DNA from: Phycisphaerae bacterium
Lineage (GTDB): Bacteria; Planctomycetota; Phycisphaerae; UBA1845; UTPLA1
Reading direction: 5' to 3'
Length of the DNA: 47,029 nt
Assembly (NCBI GenBank): GCA_016935885.1
Contig: JAFGQA010000181.1
Span: 1 to 47,029, forward strand
Of the stretch, positions 24,856 through 32,645 are shown one piece after another. Under the pieces are notes generated by a model. That model was given only the letters and a program-made list of their open reading frames with translations, was not told the origin of the DNA and did no database searches. Both the position numbers and the translations under genes were made by a program. Each line of letters begins with the position of its first letter. Position 1 is the first letter of the stretch.

Positions 24856-26057
24856 TACTGACCCTCCCGCAGCACCCGAATCGGCGAGTTGGGATTGAGG
24901 AAGAACCCGCCCTCGACCACAACCTCGGTGCTCTCGCTCAGCGCTTGGGAGGCGATCTCGGTAAACCCGTCCATCTCCAGCCCGACTTCGACTGGAATCA
25001 TCCGCGCCATCTGATCATCCGCGAGGAAGACCACCGGCTGGCCGCCTCGGTGTTGGATCGCGTCCGCAGGCACGCCCAGTCCCTGCCGTCGCTCCAGGAT
25101 GATTCGCACATGGGCCATCGCCCCCGGGGCGACCGCTGCGGGAGGATCGTGCAGCACGCACTGCGTCTCAAACGTGCGGAGCTTGCGGTCGATCGTCGGG
25201 CTCTTGTAGGAGATCGTTTGTTCGCCAAGGTCAACGCCATTGACGGTTAAGTGCATCGCGGTCTGTCCCGGTGTGACCTGTCCATAGGCTTGCGCCGGAA
25301 GAAAGGCCGACACTTCCACCACCGACGGGTCCTCGATCCGAAGGACCGGCTGACCAGGATTGCCCATCTCGCCCGGCTCCTGAAAACGCTTTGAGACCCG
25401 GCCGCTGATGGGGGCCTTCACCAGTGAGTCGTCCAGGTCTTTCTGGGCCATTTCCAGCCGGGATCCAGCTTGTTGCTGCTGCGCCTCGGCCAGTGCGATC
25501 AGGGCCTTGGCGTGTTTGAGCACGGCCGCGCTCTTCCTGTATTCGGCCCTGTCTTCCTCGATCTCGTCGTTTGCGACGACGCCCTTCTCACGCATCTCCT
25601 GACAGCGTTCCCAATCGTATTTGGCCTTGTCGTATTCGGCCTGGTTTTCCTCCAAGGAAGCCTGCTTCTCCCGCAGGGAACTGTCGGCGACGGCCACCTC
25701 GTGTTTGGCCACTTCCAGAGCCTTGGCCAGTTTCAGGGAGTCGGTCTGGAACAGACGTGTCTCGCCGGCCTCGACCTCATCACCGTCGTCGACGAAGATG
25801 ACATCCAGCACGCCCGGAATCCGGGGAGAAACCATCGCGAACACCTTGGCCTGAACGTTGCCCTGAAGGACCAAGACGCGTTGGAATTCCATCATCCTCA
25901 CATCGGCCAACACCACGTTGACCTGGCGGAGGGGACTGCCCGATTCCGCTTCCTCTGCCGAACTGCTGCGGCTGTTGTATAAGTGCACGCCGCCCGGCAC
26001 GATCGGAACCAGGATCAGGATCGGTAGTAGTCGCTTGATTGCGGATTGCCATCTCAT
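24855..26057 (-). CDS. RND efflux periplasmic adaptor (HlyD/MFP family)
   Basis: 400 aa. Residues 8-26 are hydrophobic (signal anchor). The domain order follows: half lipoyl domain (AMVSPRIPGVLDVIFVDDGDEVEAG), a long coiled-coil of about 110 residues (LAKALEVAKHEVAVADSSLR and on), the returning half (SLVKAPISGRVSKRFQEPGEM), a beta-barrel (PSVVEVSAFLPAQAYGQVT), and a membrane-proximal domain with GLGVPADAIQ. It bridges the RND pump and an outer-membrane channel. The gene sits 105 bp downstream of tetR and overlaps the permease by one base. Confidence 0.9.
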   Translation of the reverse strand: MRWQSAIKRLLPILILVPIVPGGVHLYNSRSSSAEEAESGSPLRQVNVVLADVRMMEFQRVLVLQGNVQAKVFAMVSPRIPGVLDVIFVDDGDEVEAGETRLFQTDSLKLAKALEVAKHEVAVADSSLREKQASLEENQAEYDKAKYDWERCQEMREKGVVANDEIEEDRAEYRKSAAVLKHAKALIALAEAQQQQAGSRLEMAQKDLDDSLVKAPISGRVSKRFQEPGEMGNPGQPVLRIEDPSVVEVSAFLPAQAYGQVTPGQTAMHLTVNGVDLGEQTISYKSPTIDRKLRTFETQCVLHDPPAAVAPGAMAHVRIILERRQGLGVPADAIQHRGGQPVVFLADDQMARMIPVEVGLEMDGFTEIASQALSESTEVVVEGGFFLNPNSPIRVLREGQ

Positions 26058-26162
26058 CGTCTGTCACCTGTGCTTCTTCCTCTTGGTCTGGCCCGATTTG
26101 TCCAACAGCATGGCAATGGACACTCACGACGCCCGCGAAAGTGTTTGTCTACTGCTCGCCCC

Positions 26163-26792
26163 TCATTGATTGGCAGAGTCCAAACGTATTCGCTCGAAGA
26201 ACATTCGTTTGACAAGTCCGGCCATTTCTTCCGCCGTGAAGTCATCCGGTCGGTCGATCAGCTCGAGCAGAAACGCGTTGCTCAGGCCTTCCAGGCCCAA
26301 TGCGAGCATCTTCGGGTCCATTTTCACAAACAGCTTCTTGCGCATCCCCCTGGCGAGCACAGATTCCAACATGCCCACCACCCGCTTGTGGATCACCTGG
26401 GCCTCGCGATCGAGCCCGGCGAACGGCGCGATGGCCGGGCCAAAGGTCTGACTGAAGTAGATCCTGGCCGTGGGCACGTGTTTCACAAACAAGGCGGCCT
26501 TTGTCTCGATGTACCGCTCCACGCGTTGCGTTTCGGTGCCAGTTTCCTGAAGGGTCTTCGTCAACGCCTGCTCGAACTCGATCGCCGTTTCAAGGATCAG
26601 GCTACGGTACAGGGCGTCCTTGTCCTTGAAGAGCTTGTACAATGTCCCGACGGCGAATTCGGCCCGCTCGGCGATCTCGGCCATGGTTGTTTGGGCGAAC
26701 CCCTTGCGGGAAAACAGGTTAAGTGCGGCCTCCAACACCTCTCGCCGGTGGCGCTCCAACTCGCGTTGCTTCCGGGATAGCCTTGCTGCCAT
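26163..26792 (-). CDS. TetR-family transcriptional regulator
   Basis: 209 aa. Residues 12-60 form the TetR helix-turn-helix: HRREVLEAALNLFSRKGFAQ then TTMAEIAERAEFAVGTLYKLFKDKDAL, with the recognition helix at VGTLYKLF. The remaining all-helical domain would bind ligand and dimerise. Position as first gene of the tetR - adaptor - RND operon suggests a local repressor of the pump. A palindrome, ATGAA-N6-TTCAT, lies 56 bp upstream of the start at 26848-26863 and is the likely operator; an identical-half-site copy occurs at 28359-28374. Confidence 0.92.
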   Translation of the reverse strand: MAARLSRKQRELERHRREVLEAALNLFSRKGFAQTTMAEIAERAEFAVGTLYKLFKDKDALYRSLILETAIEFEQALTKTLQETGTETQRVERYIETKAALFVKHVPTARIYFSQTFGPAIAPFAGLDREAQVIHKRVVGMLESVLARGMRKKLFVKMDPKMLALGLEGLSNAFLLELIDRPDDFTAEEMAGLVKRMFFERIRLDSANQ

Positions 26793-26837
26793 TGTGACCT
26801 CTCTCTACGAAAAGCCCGTTTTCAACTGATGAGCCCC

Positions 26838-26866
26838 TTGACTTCTAATGAATACTCGTTCATAAT
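26838..26866 (+). promoter_or_regulatory. Promoter with embedded palindromic operator candidate (tetR/acyltransferase gap)
   Basis: On the plus strand TTGACT (26838-26843) and CATAAT (26861-26866) are spaced by 17 bp; TATAGT at 26866-26871 is an alternative -10. The spacer contains ATGAA-TACTCG-TTCAT (26848-26863), a perfect 5-bp palindrome with a 6-bp centre. A protein bound there would block a plus-strand promoter serving the acyltransferase and could control tetR on the other strand. The region is markedly AT-rich for this window. Confidence 0.5.
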
Positions 26867-27107
26867 ATAGTATTATTGTTCACGTATGTCCATCACGCTG
26901 GACGATATCCACAACATTCTGCCCTTGTGTTCATTGCCGAGCCGCCGAGCCGTCCTCACGGGGGCGGCCCGGTGGCGCAGTGTACGCCACGCCGACCACC
27001 TCGGAAACGGCAATGCGGAGTATTCGTCGGCGACGCTGAAAATGATGTCCTGAAAGCACAAACCACCTGTCGGATATCACAGCGTGAGAATCTCGGCAAC
27101 GCGCACC

Positions 27108-28040
27108 ATGATCTGGCTCAGCAACGCCCACCGCCGGGCTCTCGCCCTCTTCTGGGTCATGATCGGTCCGCACGCCACGTACTCAATCTTGGCGGTTCTG
27201 GCACGCTTGTTGTATCGGCTTTCCGATCCGCTCCGCGTTCGCAGTGAAGCACAATCCCGGGCGGCGTTGGGCAACAAACGCAGCCCGAGCGAAGTTGCCC
27301 AGATTGCCAGGCAAGCCTTCGTCCATCGCACCTGGAACCTTGCCGACCTGATGCTCGCCGACCGGCTTATCCGCCGCGGCACGTGCCACCGCTACGGCGG
27401 GCGCATCCGCGAGCCCTACCTCAGCATGTTGCTGGACGCCCAGCGCCGTCGGAAGCCGGTCATTCTTGTAACCGCCTACTATGGCCCGTTTGACTTGCTA
27501 CCGCTTTTCCTTGGATACAACGGCATCCGGGCCGGCGTGGTCTACCGGCCGCACGTTAATCCGGATTTCGACGCCTACCGACGGGCCATCCGCGCCCGCA
27601 GTGGCTGCGAGTTGATCCCGGATACCAAGGCTGTAGGCCGCCTGCCGCAGATACTGGAGCAAGGCGGCACGGTGGCGATCGTTGCCGACCACCACGTCAC
27701 TCGGCACGGCATCCCCGCAATTTTTCTTGGTCTGAGAACCGCCGCCTCTCGCTCCGTTGGACTGCTCGCTTGGCGCTATGATGCGACCGTCGTTGTTGCG
27801 GGCATCCGCCGGCGAAGCAGCGAATTCGACGTCGAGATCGTCGTATCAGACGTCTTTGACCATCAGGATTGGCGCGACGTGGGCAATCCGGTGGTTCACA
27901 TCACCGAACGCTACCTGCGGGGATTGGAGAAGATCATCCTCGATGATCCCACCCAATACCTCTGGGGCTACGCCCGCTGGGGTGCGGACCTTGCCCGCCA
28001 ACTGACCGACGAAGACCACAGCAGGCACATCTCTCGTTAG
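27108..28040 (+). CDS. LpxL/HtrB-family lysophospholipid acyltransferase-like protein, catalytic motif altered
   Basis: About 310 aa from ATG 27108; GTG 27084 is an alternative. The fold is recognisable from RRRKPVILVTAYYGPFDLL, GVVYRPHVNPDFDAYRRAIR, GCELIPDTKAVGRLPQILEQ, GGTVAIVADHH and the C-terminal DPTQYLWGYARWG, matching the LpxL family that transfers acyl chains to lipid A or related glycolipids at the inner membrane. The catalytic HX4(D/E) motif, normally H-x-G-N-W-E, reads Y-Y-G-P-F-D here: the His is Tyr (codon 27477-27479) while an acidic residue remains. It may be inactive or use another chemistry. It begins after the AT-rich promoter/operator region upstream of tetR and its 3' end overlaps a small minus-strand gene by 4 bp. 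Confidence 0.75.
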   Translation: MIWLSNAHRRALALFWVMIGPHATYSILAVLARLLYRLSDPLRVRSEAQSRAALGNKRSPSEVAQIARQAFVHRTWNLADLMLADRLIRRGTCHRYGGRIREPYLSMLLDAQRRRKPVILVTAYYGPFDLLPLFLGYNGIRAGVVYRPHVNPDFDAYRRAIRARSGCELIPDTKAVGRLPQILEQGGTVAIVADHHVTRHGIPAIFLGLRTAASRSVGLLAWRYDATVVVAGIRRRSSEFDVEIVVSDVFDHQDWRDVGNPVVHITERYLRGLEKIILDDPTQYLWGYARWGADLARQLTDEDHSRHISR

Positions 28041-28195
28041 CTGTTGCCGGCGGCATCGATGATCACGGTGATCAGCGAGCGCACGGCATCGACGATATTC
28101 TCGGCATCGTCGGCCCGCGCCTCCTCCGCCACCGGGAATCCCATCAGAAAAGCAACCAGGCCGGCCGCAAACCAGCGCACGTTCTTCACTTTCAT
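28037..28195 (-). CDS. Small secreted peptide (52 aa) with signal sequence
   Basis: A 52-codon frame from ATG 28195 to TAA 28037, preceded by AAAGG about 9 bp upstream. It starts MKVKNVRWFAAGLVAFLMGF and reads on to PVAEEARA, a clear signal peptide with a cleavage-like end. That would leave a mature segment of only 24 residues (DDAENIVDAVRSLIT then VIIDAAGNS), which can form an amphipathic helix. It overlaps the acyltransferase stop by 4 bp on the opposite strand. Function unknown. Its neighbour 370 bp away on the other strand is another tiny hydrophobic protein. Confidence 0.6.
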   Translation of the reverse strand: MKVKNVRWFAAGLVAFLMGFPVAEEARADDAENIVDAVRSLITVIIDAAGNS

Positions 28196-28329
28196 CTCTG
28201 ACGCCTTTCGTTAGCGATGAGGCATGTCTGCCATTGTCCATCTCCCAGTCCACGCCGGAAGCATTCACGACGGCTCGGGGCCCACGTTACCGGTCCGTGC
28301 CTCTCGGCCATTTCCTTCAAAGAAGGCAC

Positions 28330-28374
28330 TTGACATTCGTGAGCCATCAGTACATAGTATGAATGATGGTTCAT
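28330..28374 (+). promoter_or_regulatory. Promoter plus palindromic operator candidate upstream of the 39-aa peptide
   Basis: TTGACA (28330-28335) is a perfect -35. CATAGT at 28353-28358 lies at 17-bp spacing, and TAGTAT at 28355-28360 at 19. Immediately after is ATGAA-TGATGG-TTCAT (28359-28374), the same half-sites and spacing as the element upstream of tetR (26848-26863). Transcription would start inside the palindrome and run about 200 nt to the peptide start. Confidence 0.5.
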
Positions 28375-28566
28375 CCCCTGTCAAGGAGATTCTTTGTTTC
28401 CTCCGTCCGAGCCGCCTGTAGTCTTCCTTCCACGGCGGCGGACGGAGGAAAATCGGGTGAACCATCGAGACGTTGGCCGCAGCGTCGGGTGTTCTGCTGT
28501 GCAAGCGTGGGCTGGAATCGCCCAGGGTTCTTCAATGTGTCTTTTGAGCAAAGGAGGTTCTGACCG

Positions 28567-28686
28567 ATGGGAATGGAGACTCTGCTAAGTACGATTCTCA
28601 GCCTGCTGATAGGAACCGCACTCCAGGTCCTTCCTCAACTGATCCAGGTTGTCCTGGATTTGCTGTCGCAGCTTCAACAGGGGTGA
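28567..28686 (+). CDS. 39-aa leucine-rich hydrophobic peptide with perfect ribosome-binding site
   Basis: A 39-codon frame, ATG 28567 to TGA 28686, with AAGGAGGT at 28551-28558 exactly 8 bp upstream, the best Shine-Dalgarno sequence noticed in the window. An in-frame TGA at 28561 fixes the start. The peptide (MGMETLLSTILSLLIGTALQ at the N-terminus, then VLPQLIQVVLDLL) is about half Leu/Ile/Val, with one acid early, one Asp late and a Gln-rich end. It could be one transmembrane helix or an amphipathic membrane-active helix. No family recognised. It is followed after 4 bp by repeat A3, which could terminate its transcript. A toxin, signalling peptide or small membrane subunit are all possible. 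Confidence 0.65.
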   Translation: MGMETLLSTILSLLIGTALQVLPQLIQVVLDLLSQLQQG

Positions 28687-28690
28687 CGCC

Positions 28691-28794
28691 TAGCAGCCTG
28701 TGGCAAAACTGTGGCACCGGCGTCTCGCCGGTGGTTTTCACGGTCGGGAAGGGCGTTTCCGAACCGCTGTTTTCCCTTTTACCACGGGCTGCTA
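28691..28794. mobile_element. Family A MITE-like repeat, copy A3 (complete)
   Basis: 104 bp bounded by TAGCAGCCTGTGG and CCACGGGCTGCTA (one mismatch between inverted ends). The internal hairpin is CACCGGCG/CGCCGGTG with loop TCT (28715-28733), so its loop differs from A1 (GCCAAA) while the stem is kept. The T-rich block near the right end is conserved. It begins 4 bp after the 39-aa peptide stop. Confidence 0.8.
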
Positions 28795-29154
28795 GCTCGA
28801 CTACCTGGTGACAATCCGCACTCGCATGGTAAGCCTCCCCTTTGTCTGTGCGCTCTCGGCCATTTGGAAAACGGGAGCACCGCGTCTCGGGGGAATGCCT
28901 GGCAAGATCGGGCCATCGTGGATGGCTTCCGCAACGATGGAGTGCCCCGAATGGGCGAATTCAGCAGGAGCAAGAGATCCGCCCGAGACGAGCCGCCGGC
29001 AGTGGCCTACAAGCTGATGAAGGCGAGTGCGCCCTGTCCCTTCTGTTCGGAGAAGACCTCGGGGCCGGTCTTCGAGACGCTGTGGAACCGTCTTACATTC
29101 TGGCAGGTTCGTCAATGCCTCCAGTGCCTTCGGTTGCCCCCGAGAGTGCAACAC
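28795..29154 (+). other. Gap with possible zinc-ribbon gene remnant
   Basis: Between A3 and the hydrolase start, the hydrolase frame stays open. From ATG 29017 it reads MKASAPCPFCSEKTSGPVFE, then RQCLQCLRLPPR. The CPFC and CLQC pairs resemble the N-terminal zinc ribbon of SAM methyltransferases, but the protein then runs directly into a lipoprotein signal sequence, which would be meaningless as one protein. It is most simply a truncated gene remnant in frame by chance or deletion. Confidence 0.35.
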
Positions 29155-30024
29155 ATGAGTCTACGACATGCCCGCTACGGCATCACGGCCGCGTTGATGC
29201 TGGCCTGTACCTGTTGTGGTTGTGGAATTCTCGAGGAGGGTCGCTTTCCGCCGCCCACATTGAATACGCTCGCGCCAATCCCCTCTTGGCTCGGGTTGGC
29301 CTATGAAGATGTGAGATTGGAGACATCCCAGGGAAAGCCCGTCTTCGGATGGTTCATCCCCGCGGAAGGCAGCAAGGCCACGGTGCTCATTCACCACGGC
29401 GCAATCACCAATCGCAGCCTTACGTTTGCGCACTACTCACTCCTCCATGAACTTGGCTACAACGTGATGGTCTACGATTACCAGGGGTATGGCGAAAACT
29501 GGAATCCCCCGAGTCTTGACACGATTCTGTCCGATGCCAACGCGGCACTGAGTTACCTTCAGCAGCGCACGGGATCAGGTACCGACCGGATCATCCTGTT
29601 CGGTATCTCGTTAGGCACGCTTCCGGCGATGGCCCAGGCCGCTTCGTCACCTGACCAAGTCGTGGGCGCCATCCTGGAAGGCAGCTTCACGACGGAGACT
29701 CTTCCGCCGTGGTCCCTTCTCCTCGCTGGGATTATCCCTTGGGCAAACGCGATCGATCACGTGCCACAGGAGCTTGACCCGAGCCAGTACATCGACCACA
29801 TCACGATACCGAAGCTGTTTCTTCAATCGAGAGAAGACCTTGTTACGCCCTTTTCTGGTGCGGAGCGACTGTGTGATCTAGCCCCCGAGCCGAAGCAGTT
29901 CGTTGAGGTGATCGGTCAACACACACTGGCGGTACTGCATGACCCGAGTTACGCCGAGCATCTGAAGACCTTCCTCGATGGCCTGGCAACGACCAACTCG
30001 GAGGCCTCCGACCAGCCGGGATGA
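29155..30024 (+). CDS. Alpha/beta-hydrolase lipoprotein
   Basis: 289 aa from ATG 29155. The N-terminus MSLRHARYGITAALMLACTC is a signal sequence ending in clustered cysteines, consistent with a lipoprotein. The alpha/beta-hydrolase core is clear: VLIHHGAITNRS oxyanion region, YDYQGYGEN, nucleophile elbow GISLG (S152), an Asp in LQSREDLVTPFSG, and the His in GQHTLAVLHDP. This places it with serine hydrolases of the BEM46/FrsA-like type, probably facing the periplasm. The substrate is unknown. An in-frame upstream extension to 28711 exists but covers repeat A3 and a zinc-ribbon-like remnant and is not included. Confidence 0.82.
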   Translation: MSLRHARYGITAALMLACTCCGCGILEEGRFPPPTLNTLAPIPSWLGLAYEDVRLETSQGKPVFGWFIPAEGSKATVLIHHGAITNRSLTFAHYSLLHELGYNVMVYDYQGYGENWNPPSLDTILSDANAALSYLQQRTGSGTDRIILFGISLGTLPAMAQAASSPDQVVGAILEGSFTTETLPPWSLLLAGIIPWANAIDHVPQELDPSQYIDHITIPKLFLQSREDLVTPFSGAERLCDLAPEPKQFVEVIGQHTLAVLHDPSYAEHLKTFLDGLATTNSEASDQPG

Positions 30025-30457
30025 TCGTGCTCCTCTGTTCGTCGCACCAGATCGGCTTGCTCACGCAAGTGCTTACGGAGCCGGGCAACCAGCCCTCTTC
30101 AGATCTCGGTGGTCTTCTTTTGGTCTTCTGGCCCCGTATCAGCCCTTACAGCACCTCAGCGTCCATGACCAGCATCTCCAGATCGTCTCGTACCGCCTCC
30201 AGGGGCAGGCTCTCGTGAATCAGCTCGACCGTTCTCGCTCCGAACGAACGCCAAAGCGGCTTGCCATTGCTGCTCAGCGGCAAAGTGGATGGCTCGATGA
30301 CTGCGGGTCTGCCTACGCCGGCGGATGTCGGCGAGACGGCGTCCGGCGGTTCGGCCTGACACGATCTGGGAGCGGCAGCCGTGGCAGGGCGGTAGCGCCG
30401 CGGTATACTCGGCCAGAACAACAGCAACCGCAGCAACGTATCCTGTAGTAGGTGAGC
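30025..30457. other. Intergenic stretch with a possible minus-strand gene end
   Basis: 433 bp before the Tag-like gene. On the minus strand a frame ending at 30146 reads AVIEPSTLPLSSNGKPLWRS, then VELIHESLPLEAVRDDLEML, which has normal protein composition for about 55 codons, but there is no convincing start or ribosome-binding site and no recognised family. It may be the remnant of a lost gene. A plus-strand promoter candidate lies at 30381-30409. Confidence 0.25.
30381..30409 (+). promoter_or_regulatory. Sigma70-like promoter candidate for the Tag-like gene
   Basis: GTGGCA (30381-30386) and TATACT (30404-30409) are 17 bp apart, giving a start near 30416 and a leader of about 40 nt before the ATG at 30458. 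Confidence 0.4.
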
Positions 30458-31009
30458 ATGGCCCGGCAACGCCGACTGGTCGACCCAAACGATGGACGGA
30501 AACGCTGCAAGTGGGCGGCGAAGGACCCACTGCTCGCGACGTATCACGATCTCGAATGGGGCGAGCCCATCCGTACCGATGCCGGTCATCTGGAGCGAAT
30601 GGCTCTGGAGATTTTCCAGTGCGGCCTGTCGTGGAAGATCGTGCTGGTGAAGCGGCCGGCGCTGCGGCGGGCATTCCGGCGGTTCAGCGTGGGCCACGTC
30701 GCGGCGATGACAGAGCGTGATGTTGACCGGCTGTGCCGGGACGCGTCGATCGTTCGGAACCGGCGGAAGATCGAGGCTACTGTGCACAACGCCCACGTGT
30801 TTCAGGAGTTGGCCGAGAAACATGGCTCGTATCGGCGATGGCTGAACGACCTGCCGGTCGACACGCTGGCCCAGCAGGCCGCCTTGTATCCGCTGTTTCG
30901 CAAGATGTTCAGATTCATGGGACCGGAGACGACCAAGTGCTACTTGATGGGTACTGGCAAGGTTCCGCCGTGGCACGAGCGAGGCTGCTGGCGGAGAACC
31001 TGCTCCTAA
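30458..31009 (+). CDS. tag: DNA-3-methyladenine glycosylase I (Tag family)
   Basis: 183 aa from ATG 30458; a GTG two codons earlier is an alternative. Family signatures run in order: RCKWAAKDPLLATYHDLEWG at the start, MALEIFQCGLSWKIVLVKR, IVRNRRKIEATVHNAHVF, and FMGPETTKCYLMGTGKVPPW then HERGCW at the end. The early Cys and His and the late His and Cys match the four zinc ligands of E. coli Tag. The enzyme excises 3-methyladenine from alkylated DNA as the first step of base excision repair. Usual size. It stands alone. Confidence 0.92.
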   Translation: MARQRRLVDPNDGRKRCKWAAKDPLLATYHDLEWGEPIRTDAGHLERMALEIFQCGLSWKIVLVKRPALRRAFRRFSVGHVAAMTERDVDRLCRDASIVRNRRKIEATVHNAHVFQELAEKHGSYRRWLNDLPVDTLAQQAALYPLFRKMFRFMGPETTKCYLMGTGKVPPWHERGCWRRTCS

Positions 31010-31069
31010 GTCCTGCGGCCAGCGGTGTTTGGGAGCATCCGGCCCCGGACGGCAACGGGGGCCGACGAG

Positions 31070-31094
31070 AAAAAAAAACAAGGAACCCTTGCTT
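31070..31094 (-). terminator. Rho-independent terminator candidate (minus strand)
   Basis: Read on the minus strand, a stem CAAGG/CCTTG with loop GTT, extendable by three weaker pairs, is followed by nine T residues (the A-run at 31070-31078). It would stop minus-strand transcripts coming from the nitrilase-family gene (stop 31635). The stem is short. Confidence 0.4.
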
Positions 31095-31307
31095 AAGCCG
31101 ATGAATGGTATATTATTGTTTGCTTAGAGACCTGAGAAGGTCCCTGTCGTGCAGTGGGGATTCTGAGCACCTAGCAGCGAAGCTGACGACGGAACGTTCC
31201 AAACAAATGTGACCAGGATGGTCAACCAGCGACGCAACCGCGCCCACGGCGGATCACACAATCTGCGTCCTGGTTCTACTTCTTGAGGGAATCGGAGTAT
31301 GTACGCC

Positions 31308-31487
31308 ATGGAGGAAAAATCCAGGCACGAGATCATCACGCGTGCGAAAATCAGCTACGCGGAGCAGAAGACCAACATGTCCTTGCAGGCTTGGATCGAC
31401 CGCGAACTCCGCGAACTCGGCCTCGGCCCCATCACCAACGAGGAGTACGAGAACTACTCGCTCACCGCGCATCCGCGCATCTTCTAG
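31308..31487 (+). CDS. Small hypothetical protein (59-62 aa)
   Basis: From ATG 31308 the protein has 59 residues (MEEKSRHEIITRAKISYAEQ at the N-terminus, then MSLQAWIDRELRELGLGPIT, ending in LTAHPRIF). GGAG ends 11 bp upstream. An ATG at 31299 is the alternative start and would be served by GAGGG. It is helical, charged and soluble, with no Cys and no recognised motif; AKISYAEQKTNMSLQAWIDREL could be a small DNA- or partner-binding helix pair. A possible promoter (TTGCTT, 16 bp, TATTAT) lies at 31089-31116. Composition is protein-like, so a real gene is likely, function unknown. Confidence 0.55.
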   Translation: MEEKSRHEIITRAKISYAEQKTNMSLQAWIDRELRELGLGPITNEEYENYSLTAHPRIF

Positions 31488-31634
31488 GCAGTGCCGCCTT
31501 GCTTTAGGGGTCCAGATTTCTGCGCGCCGATCCGCAGGGCCTGCCAGCGTCCGCTCGAGAAACGTGGTCTCGCGCGGATCGGCATCGGTCTGGAACAGCA
31601 CCGCGGTGCGTCCCGGGGATTCAATGCACGTGCG

Positions 31635-32645
31635 TCAGCTCGTTGATTCGGGCGGAGCGTCGGGTTTGCGCGCTTCGTCGATTCGTCGGCTGATGCCCTC
31701 GTGTGTCAATGGGTGATCCGCTTTGGCGGCGGGGGGGAAGCGCGACTTCTTCATGTAGGTGTGGATTTCGGTGCGGAGGTGCGACCGCATGTCGTGGCCG
31801 ATTCGCCGCTGCCGCTCGGCGCGCAGGGCGTCGAGATCGATGGGGCCCACGATGACCTTCTCACCAGGGCCCGGATCAGCCTGGGCAAGGACCCTGCCGT
31901 CAAAATCGACGACCATGCTGCCGCCGGGCCAACAGAAGGGCGGATAGTGTTCGAGGCTGGCGCCCTGATTCGCGGCGACGATATACACGGTGTTCTCCAC
32001 AGCCCGCGTGCGGTTGAACAGTGTCCACCAGTCCATCGGCGGCGTCGCGCCCCACGGATTCATGTAGGCCGAGACGCGGGCGATGACCTCCGCTCCGTTG
32101 AACGCGATCTGGCGAATGGTCTCCGGAAAGAGAAAGTCGTAGCAGATCGCCACGCCCAGATTGCCGATCTCCGTCTCCGCGATGGGAAACGGCTCGGCGC
32201 CGTACCTGCGAAAATCGTGCGGGCTGGCGTGCAGCTCCCACGGGATCCACGGGTTGACCTTGCGATACTTCGACAGCACGCCACCGGGGCCGATGCAGAC
32301 GGTGGTATTGAATACGGCGTCCGGGTAGTCCGGGTCGGCTTCGAGGAAGGTGCCCGTCTGGATGTAACAGCCATACTTGGCGGCGACGCGGGCGTAGCGG
32401 TCCGTGTGCTCGTTGGGAACCTCAATGGCAAGGCGATCCCGCAGCCTCTCGACGGTCTCGTAAACGGGCGCCGCGTGAGCGAACTCCGGAAAGACCAGTA
32501 GCCGCACATCGAAGAACGGCTCGTAGCCCGTGACCGTCTGCTCGATCAGCTCGCACATCCGCCCGGTTCGCGCGGCGATCTCATCGCGGGTCTCGGGGCA
32601 GGGAAAATCAGTCTGGCAAGAGGCTGCGTAGTAGCGTGCGGTCAT
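31635..32645 (-). CDS. Carbon-nitrogen hydrolase (nitrilase superfamily)
   Basis: 336 aa. The catalytic triad of the superfamily is intact: Glu in LVFPEFAHAAP (E54), Lys in LSKYRKVNPW (K129) and Cys in GVAICYDFLFPET (C168). ARVSAYMNPWG and FNRTRAVENTVYIVAANQGA match the aliphatic amidase/beta-ureidopropionase side of the superfamily. It hydrolyses a nitrile, amide or carbamoyl bond in the cytoplasm; the substrate cannot be told from sequence. The C-terminal ~60 residues are a basic extension. Monocistronic; minus-strand terminator candidate at 31070. Confidence 0.88.
   Translation of the reverse strand: MTARYYAASCQTDFPCPETRDEIAARTGRMCELIEQTVTGYEPFFDVRLLVFPEFAHAAPVYETVERLRDRLAIEVPNEHTDRYARVAAKYGCYIQTGTFLEADPDYPDAVFNTTVCIGPGGVLSKYRKVNPWIPWELHASPHDFRRYGAEPFPIAETEIGNLGVAICYDFLFPETIRQIAFNGAEVIARVSAYMNPWGATPPMDWWTLFNRTRAVENTVYIVAANQGASLEHYPPFCWPGGSMVVDFDGRVLAQADPGPGEKVIVGPIDLDALRAERQRRIGHDMRSHLRTEIHTYMKKSRFPPAAKADHPLTHEGISRRIDEARKPDAPPESTS

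Noticed and set aside
27084..27107. GTG start for the acyltransferase-like gene
   Set aside because: Possible, but the ATG at 27108 gives a more usual N-terminus; no strong ribosome-binding site favours the GTG.
30146..31081. 311-codon minus-strand frame opposite the Tag-like gene
   Set aside because: It overlaps the clear Tag glycosylase. Only the last ~55 codons (30146-30310) look protein-like, and they lack a start, so they are described as a possible remnant.
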